Assembly (NCBI RefSeq): GCF_003265705.1
Contig: NW_020312966.1
Coordinates: 18,803,433 to 18,867,432, forward strand
Reading direction: 5' to 3'
Origin: Callorhinus ursinus
Taxonomy: Eukaryota; Chordata; Mammalia; Carnivora; Otariidae
Length of the DNA: 64,000 bases
Shown: positions 57,546 through 64,000 of the stretch, piece by piece
Position numbering within the stretch: the stretch's first letter is position 1
Layout of the letters: each line of letters opens with the position of its first letter
Position numbers and translations under genes: made by a program
Notes under the pieces: generated by a model
The model's input: the letters and a program-made list of their open reading frames with translations, nothing else
Databases searched by the model: none
Told to the model about the DNA's origin: nothing

Positions 57546-59548
57546 CCTGAAGATCTCCATGCCCTCAATTCAATGGGATGTGCTTCTTCCAAAGATACTG
57601 TAGGTACATTTCATTATACTTAATTCTTTGTTCCTGTTCCTTTATTTCCTCTGGGATTTCTCTGAGTAGGCAGAGGAACACTCTGAAAAGAGTAAGCTGT
57701 TATAATTACCCACTTTGCTATGGTATTTATTCATTGCCTAAATATAAACTAAATTATTCATCTTGTAAAAGATGCTAGCAAAGTTGAGAAAGCAATCATC
57801 AACTATATTTGAGTTGCATCAAAATTTAGGAGTACTGAGAGATTAGATAGAAACATGTTTTCAAATTAACTTTTTAATATTGTAAAGAGAATCTCTAATT
57901 GCATGAGAAGTTAGGTGAGGTAAATTCTAAGCTCTAGACTTTGTGTTTCTTTGGTATTACAAAGGGTCAATACCCAATATAGACTTACAGGCAGATATCT
58001 CTTAATTGTTCTTACCCACTCCGTTTTTTGAAAAATTGTAATGCTACTCAGTAGGAAGTATTTGCCAACACTTAGATTATTATTATCAAAATGATCTTTT
58101 TATCATATCTTAATACCCTCTTCCACAAGTAGAATAAGTTCTAACAGCCCTATTTTCCTATAGAACACCAGCAATTCCCATATATTCAATTTTCTTTTAA
58201 AAGAGATTTACTAACAGTTTAAACATAAATAACTAGCAAAATAAGCAGAAAGAATTACTGTCTCTAAGAAGGAAAGGGGGTGGGAAGGGAGTTACAATAG
58301 ATTTTATTTGACCCTATGCAACATCTCTGCACTAAGGCATAGATATTTTATGAGGTGTGTGTTTGAGCCAGAAAGGAAAATAGGACTCTTGGATCCTAGG
58401 AGAATTTCTGTTTAATCTAAAATATGTGAGCCTGTTGCCGAAGACTTATTTTAACACAACACTCTCTGTGGCTCTTGTGTTTCTAGAATGATTTCTTTGC
58501 ACCCTGCCAGGTGTAGATAAGTTCTGGTGAAATCAGATCAAATCCTTGGGCCTTATTCAGTCTGTTTTACATACACAGTCTTATGTAGAAGTTTGCTTTG
58601 TTCCTGCAATTGAAATGTTGTATTCTTCTCTTGATTTTATAACTACATTGAGCTCCTGTTTAGAAATTCTCTGTGGTCAACAACCCAAGGATTTTAGTAC
58701 CAAGGCACATCAGACTCATAAAACAGGTAGAGCCAAACACCTGAATCCCTTAGACTGAAAAAAATAAAGACAAAGAGAAGGTGGTTAAGTTAAAGCTGCC
58801 TTGAGGCACCAGAAAGTTATGGGTTGGTGGGTTTTATAAGACTACTTACTATGCTATTCAATTAAAAAAGAGAGAGCAGTTACCATAGCAACACCACATC
58901 TAATGGGACTTATGCTACCTCTGAGATACAAAACACCTTCTTCCAGGGACACACTGACCAATACAGCCTGTTATGGGAAGTTTTATGTCTAATGTTAGGT
59001 TGCAGGAGAAAAAATACATTTCAATAATTTGAGGAACCTACACACACACATACATCTACACACACATAACTACACACATCCACACATACACGTGCATAAT
59101 CTTAATCTGCAAAATTCATTTATCATAATACAGATATAACTCATTTCCTTTTTTCTTTAATATTTTAAAAAACTCTATCGTTTTGCTGAACTTCAGGGAA
59201 AACGAGATCCATTTAAGAATAACAAGTATGGAGTTTGGCTGACATACAGATTTGGAGTTATTTTCAATTCTTCCCTGACAGCCAGTAAATTTATATAATT
59301 TTTTATTGAAACACTTTGACTCTGTGACTGTTAATATAGAAATTCAGTTGTTACTGTGTTTGAGTAAATTATATCATAATTCTTGGCCAGAAAAACAAGT
59401 AAGTTCCTATTCATTTAAAACAAAACAAAACAAAAAGTGCTTGTATAAAATAAAACAACAAAATAGTTGTGCTAAATGGTAGAGAAGATAGCCCTCTATT
59501 AATCTCATAAACTAGCTAAATAAATATCAAAGAAAAATATGAATACAA
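57546..59548. other. Long non-repetitive interval without a recognisable gene
   Basis: About 2 kb in which I recognise no repeat family. Only a CA-rich tract at 59041-59091 stands out. Confidence 0.45.
59041..59091. repeat. Imperfect (CA)n tract
   Basis: Short CA runs separated by TACAT/TCTA interruptions. Confidence 0.8.
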
Positions 59549-59745
59549 GGGACACCTGGGTGGCTCAGTTGGTTAGGCGTCTGCCTTTGGCTCAGGTCAT
59601 GATCCCAGGATCCTGGGATCAAGTCCCTCATCGGGGTCCTTGCTCAGTGCAGAGCCTGCTTCTCCCTTTACCTGCTGCTCCCTTGCTTGAGCTCTCTCTT
59701 TCTCGCTCTGTCTCTCTGACAAATGAATGAATAAAATCTTTAACA
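59549..59745 (+). mobile_element. Carnivore SINE
   Basis: gacacctgggtggctcagtt, core, CT stretch, AATGAATGAATAAAATCTTT. Flanks share aaaaata but no clean duplication. Confidence 0.93.
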
Positions 59746-60524
59746 AAAATACAAATATAAAACAAACACAAACATTATTTTGGTGTACAAGAGAGTACCC
59801 TCCCCATATCTTCTCTAAGATGAATTTCAAGAAACTAAGTGAGACTCAACCCTAAAATTGCTTTCAAAAACCACCAATAAATGTGCCAATAAATATATTC
59901 TTTTTAAATGATTTTAGATCATTTTTAGCCAAGAAATCCATGTAATGACTCTCTTTCTGGTTGTCCAGACACTTGGAGTATATTGCACTCACATCCACTG
60001 TATGTATTATAGACTATATACTTTTCCTGTTCCATATAAAGGACTACATTTATGTATTTACCATTTACATCTTCCCTACTTCTGAAAACAAGGCTTACTG
60101 TGGTTGCTTCATGGAACCGAGGATATTTTTTAATGAAATTTGGGTTCTGATTTAATGAATGCTCAGAACTCTATATAGGCTGTCATCAATGTAAAAATTA
60201 ATTTTGAATTCAAAGTTTGTTAGAAAGTAAATTTTTGTTACTTGGACTACAGACCACATTTTCATACAGAAACAAGGTAATAAATACAGTTTAGCCTCCC
60301 TGGAAGAGTCATAAAGCCCATTTGATCTAGGATATAACAGAACTGCTTTAGACTTGCAATAAAATATAATTGGCTATACTATATATGAAATCAAAACATA
60401 AAGCCAAAGAATAAATCATTTTTATTACAAATGCTAATACTTGAGAGATTACATTTTATTTCAAGAAAATAATAGATTAATTAGAAGTTTTCAGAACTTT
60501 GTGGGAAATCCTAGAGCCCTTTCA
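59746..60524. other. Non-repetitive interval
   Basis: Nothing recognised. Confidence 0.4.
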
Positions 60525-61560
60525 AAATTTATTTTTTCAATAATTATTCAGGAAGCACCTAGGCCAGGTATTGCTCCAAGGGCTACTGGAATAAACAAGG
60601 TAAGGTTCCTAAAACTTCATTAATGTGGTAGAAATAAACAATACACAAGTGAACAATAATGAAAACAAAAAACAACAATTTTGCATTGTCACATGCATTG
60701 CAAAGTCAATAAGCTATATGGCATGACAGAGAACAACTGGGGGTCACTTAAGACAGAGATACAACATGGAGAACAGAGAGATGATTATTGACTTGATGCT
60801 TAAAAGAAGAAATGTAAGAGATAAGCTATGAGAATTGTAAAGAGAAGGAATAATAATGTAAAGAACCTTGAGTGAAAGGGGGCCAGCTTGGCTGGTGTTG
60901 GGTAAGGAGCGGAATAATAAGCAGACCAAGTAGGGTTCTGGAGGCCATGGTAAGCAGTTTATGCTAACAGCCATGAGAAGCTACTGAAGCTATGGTACAA
61001 AGCCTTTCAGCAGGTCAGTAATGCTATCAGAATGCCAAACCACCTCTTACTACAGAACGGCCCCTGACACATGAAAAAAATGTAATATTTGGATTACTTT
61101 TTATTTATTCATCTTTCTCAAGCTATATTTGCTATTCTCAGCTCCTATGCACAATCTTTACATTTTAAAAATGATAATGTTGGAACCACGTGGAGAATGA
61201 ACTGAGTCATTGCTTTTTCTTCAATCCAGGAATGATGTTATCATACAGGTGTGCAGTGGGAGCGGAGAGAAGTGAAAGGAATTGACATATGTTTCTCAGG
61301 AAGAAGGTAGGGTAGAAACTAAAGGTGACTCCCAAATTCATTTCTTTAGCAACCCAAGTGGATGCTAGTGTCATTGATAGAAAGTGAGAATTCAGAAAGA
61401 GGGCTAATTTAAGGAGATGGTGTGGGGAGGACAAGCATTCTGTTTGGGGACTATTAATTATGAGATGACTATTAAACTTTCTAAAGCAAGGGTTAGGGAG
61501 TTATTTGGATAAATTAGTCTGTAGCTCAATAGAGAATTTACATAATTTGCTACAGCCAGG
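60525..61560 (-). mobile_element. L2 LINE, unusually long 3' segment
   Basis: From ttcaataattattcaggaag ccaggtattgctcc, through gggggccagcttggctggtg, ggttctggaggccatggtaa and ttaggtgactccc-like text (aaaggtgactcccaaattca), to actattaattatgagatgac. About 1 kb of collinear antisense L2 with no clear insertion. Confidence 0.75.
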
Positions 61561-62619
61561 ATTGAGATCTTGTCAAGTGTGTATGACTAATAGATAGCAA
61601 TATAATAATTCTCCAAACTAGAATAATTTTTTTGAGAGTAACAATGGTCACCCCACTGATGGAAAGAGAGCAAAATTACTGAACATATTTGAAACGAAAT
61701 GCTTCTAGCAATGAATAGAAAAACCAAAAAAGGACATGAACCAAAGGATCATGATAGAAAGTTTAAAAGTGGTAGAAATACTACTTTTGGATGGTAGATT
61801 TGATGTCTGGAGCAGTTCAAAAAATATTGCTTGGGGACAGAATGTATGTGGAAAAGAATAAATAATTGTAGGGTAAGACTGATGGCTTTCTTTCCAAATT
61901 TATTCAACATTTATGGCTATCCTTTTCTTTAATACACACACACACACACACACAAACACATATATAAAATTAGCACCAATCCTATGTTTATCTCTATGAT
62001 TAGATCATTTTATTACTAACAGAATGAAGAACATAATGAAAATGAGGCAAAATGGTAGAAAGATATAATGAAGAGAAAATAAAAATAAATAAAATACAAA
62101 TATTTTTAAAAAGATTTTCTGGATAAAAAGAAGTTTGTGTCGGGGGAAAAAAACCTTCCTAGAGAACAACGGAGAGAAATGAGATTAAAGTAATATATAT
62201 TTAATGAAACAGATATTTGAAGACAATAGAGACCAACTAAAACCAACAAATTTCATGAGCTAAGAGCTCAGAGAAAAGGAAAAATTGCTGAATTGAGCTG
62301 AATTGGAAGTTCTAGGCTCAACAACATATTTTCCACTTGGTTCATTTGTGTGGAGAAGCCTAGAGCCTAAGGAGAAAGCTAGTGCTTTTGGCAGACTTAC
62401 CAGCCCCGAGAGAAAAATTAGACACGCTATGTTCAGGAAATGAAATCCTAAGGAAAGGAAAACAATAGTGAAATTAGCCCTATGTTCTATATCCAACTTT
62501 CTTGTGAGAAATTTGCCAGTTCCTGAGCTCCATAGGCCAAGGGCAAGAAGTCAAGAAATGGAGCAAAAGCAGCTGATAAGAGGCTAACAAGCAGATTAAA
62601 GATTTACCAGACTCATAGT
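61561..62619. other. Non-repetitive interval
   Basis: Contains a CA repeat at 61934-61960 and an A-rich stretch near 62075-62115. Confidence 0.4.
61934..61960. repeat. (AC)n microsatellite
   Basis: AC run with one AA interruption. Confidence 0.9.
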
Positions 62620-63436
62620 TCTGAAGAGACAAGACTTGGAATTGAAGTCTGTTCATGAAGGAGAGACCACAGTAAAACTGCCAGCTTTCTGTTGAGACTT
62701 CCAGGGGGCTACATTATAGGAGTAAAGACAAATTAGAAATAGCAGATCACAAAGCTAAAGCATAGCCTTGAATGATCTCAGTGACTGACTGTATTAAAAT
62801 GGTTTTCTCATATCTCTTTGCTGCCAGAAGGTGATTAACTTCTCTCTGGAGAAAGACAACTTCAACCAGAGCACCTATAATTTTTCATATACAATGTTTG
62901 GCAGACAATCTGAAACTACTAGGCTTGCCAGTAAAAGAGACCAAATGACAGAAAGCCAAGAGAAGATTTACACAATAAAACAGATCTGCGATGATATAGA
63001 TATTGTAGTTATCCAAACCAGATTTCCAAATAACTATGATTAATATAGTCAATGATCGAGTTTTTTGAAATATGGTAACTATCACAAGAGAACTGAAATA
63101 TATAATAAAGAATCAGATGGAAATTCCAGAACTAAAAAAAGAATAACTTAACAGTGACGATTTGAAATATGGGTTTAACAGTAGGGAAAGTGAGAGAACA
63201 TTAGTGAATTACAAGATATAACAGTAGGGGAGATCCAGATTGCAGTATTCAGAGGAACAAAAAGATTAAAACACAGAAAATGACATGAAACATATGGAAG
63301 TTGGTAAATAAGGTTAACATAATGTGCATTTGGAAACTCATATGGAGAAGACAGAGAGAAAATGTGGGAAAAGATTATTTAAAAAGATATTTTAAAGAAT
63401 CTTTCTAAACCTATGAAACACATCAAGTCATAGGGC
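62620..63436 (+). mobile_element. Old L1/HAL1 ORF1 region, left part
   Basis: aataaagaatcagatggaaa ttccagaact, gagagaacattagtgaatta caagatat and cacatcaagtcatagggcaa follow L1/HAL1 ORF1. The frame is broken. Left boundary uncertain. Confidence 0.6.
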
Positions 63437-63451
63437 AAAGAAACATGGGAT

Positions 63452-63638
63452 TCAGGGGCGCCTGGGTGGCTCAGGCAGTTAAGTGTCCGACTCTTGATTT
63501 CAGCTCAAGTTATGGTCTCAGGGTCATGGGACTGGGCCCCACATTGGGCCCCGTGTTGGGCTCCCTGCTCAGTGGGGAGTCTGCTTGAGAGTCTCTCTCT
63601 CTCTCCTCAGCAACCCCCCTCAAAAATAAATAAATCTT
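63452..63638 (+). mobile_element. Carnivore SINE inserted in the L1/HAL1
   Basis: ggggcgcctgggtggctcag, core with an unusual ggccccacattgggccccgt duplication, and a short tail. Perfect 15-bp target duplication, aaagaaacatgggat, at 63437-63451 and 63639-63653. Confidence 0.96.
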
Positions 63639-63653
63639 AAAGAAACATGGGAT

Positions 63654-63795
63654 CCAAATAGGATACATACAAAGAAAATTACAAAATACATTAGAGTCAA
63701 GTGGCTGAAAACCAAAGGCAAAAGGAAAATCTTAAAACAGAGAAAAATGATACATCAAAGTACTAACAGATTTTTCAATAAGAAGAGGAGTCAGA
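63654..63795 (+). mobile_element. Old L1/HAL1 ORF1 region, right part
   Basis: aggatacatacaaagaaaat, gtggctgaaaaccaaaggca and gaaaatcttaaaacag continue the interrupted element. Confidence 0.65.
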
Positions 63796-63805
63796 GGACA
63801 GTTGT

Positions 63806-64000
63806 ATCCATTTGCTGCAGTAATAACAACAAAGTACCACCAACTGCTGACTGAAAGAAACGAAATGAATTGTCTCACAGTCCTGGAGGATAGGAACCCA
63901 AAATCCAGGTGTCAGCAGCCATGTTCCCTCTGAAAGTTGCAGATGAATCCTTCCCGGATTCTTCCTGGCTTCTGGTGGTTCTCTGGCGATCTTTGGCATT
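63806..64000 (-). mobile_element. MaLR LTR (MLT1-like), cut by the window end
   Basis: tccatttgctgcagtaataa, ttgtctcacagtcctggagg and cttctggtggttctctggcg are the right end of an antisense MaLR LTR. Confidence 0.75.

Overview
The window reads as mammalian nuclear DNA from a carnivore. It is AT-rich and mostly non-coding. It carries at least fourteen tRNA-derived carnivore SINEs (CAN-SINE/SINEC type: GGCGCCTGGGTGGCTCAG head, A/B-box-like core, pyrimidine stretch, AATAAA-rich tail). It also has 3' ends of a carnivore-type young L1, plus the usual old mammalian load of MIR, L2, L1M, MaLR (MLT1/MST) LTRs, MER5A, MER20 and a Tigger-like element. The SINE core reading 'gcgactgccttcggctcagg' suggests an arctoid caniform (bear, seal or mustelid group); this is an inference from memory of the families, not a database result.

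No complete protein-coding gene, RNA gene, CRISPR array or bacterial-type operon is visible. Long open frames are antisense SINE translations, L1 3' UTR translations, microsatellite translations or chance frames. The only coding-like object is an 83-bp segment at 44980-45062 between a good 3' splice site and a good 5' splice site, open in one frame; it is unproven. The window is therefore intergenic or inside a very long intron.

Layout. 1-6.3 kb: edge of a 35-bp minisatellite, one young SINE with a target duplication, an L1 with an inverted 5' part, and a GC/CpG-rich patch (4.08-4.65 kb) with a CTCF-like site. 6.3-10 kb: an old L1 carrying a MER20 copy and a younger L1, followed by an MLT1. 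10-16.4 kb: MIR, L2, a 487-bp Tigger-like element with TA ends, an ERVL-type LTR and a SINE. 16.4-20.7 kb: mostly unique DNA with a striking local rearrangement. 20.7-25.4 kb: L1 tails with target duplications, two MaLR LTRs (one splitting a MIR), a full-length MIR and a G4 motif. 25.4-36 kb: mostly unique DNA, MER5A, L1 pieces and microsatellites. 36-43 kb: a SINE pair sharing a triplicated target site, and a nested L1 with a doubled 3' UTR unit. 43-57 kb: unique DNA, candidate exon, L2/MIR and MaLR LTRs. 57-64 kb: an ERV1-like LTR, a long L2, an L1/HAL1-like ORF1 region and the edge of another MaLR LTR.

The most unusual structures are two short inverted copies of nearby sequence (16.9/17.7 kb and 8.4/9.4 kb). 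Both look like local template-switch insertions. Family names for old repeats rest on recalled consensus patterns; boundaries are approximate except where target duplications are given.
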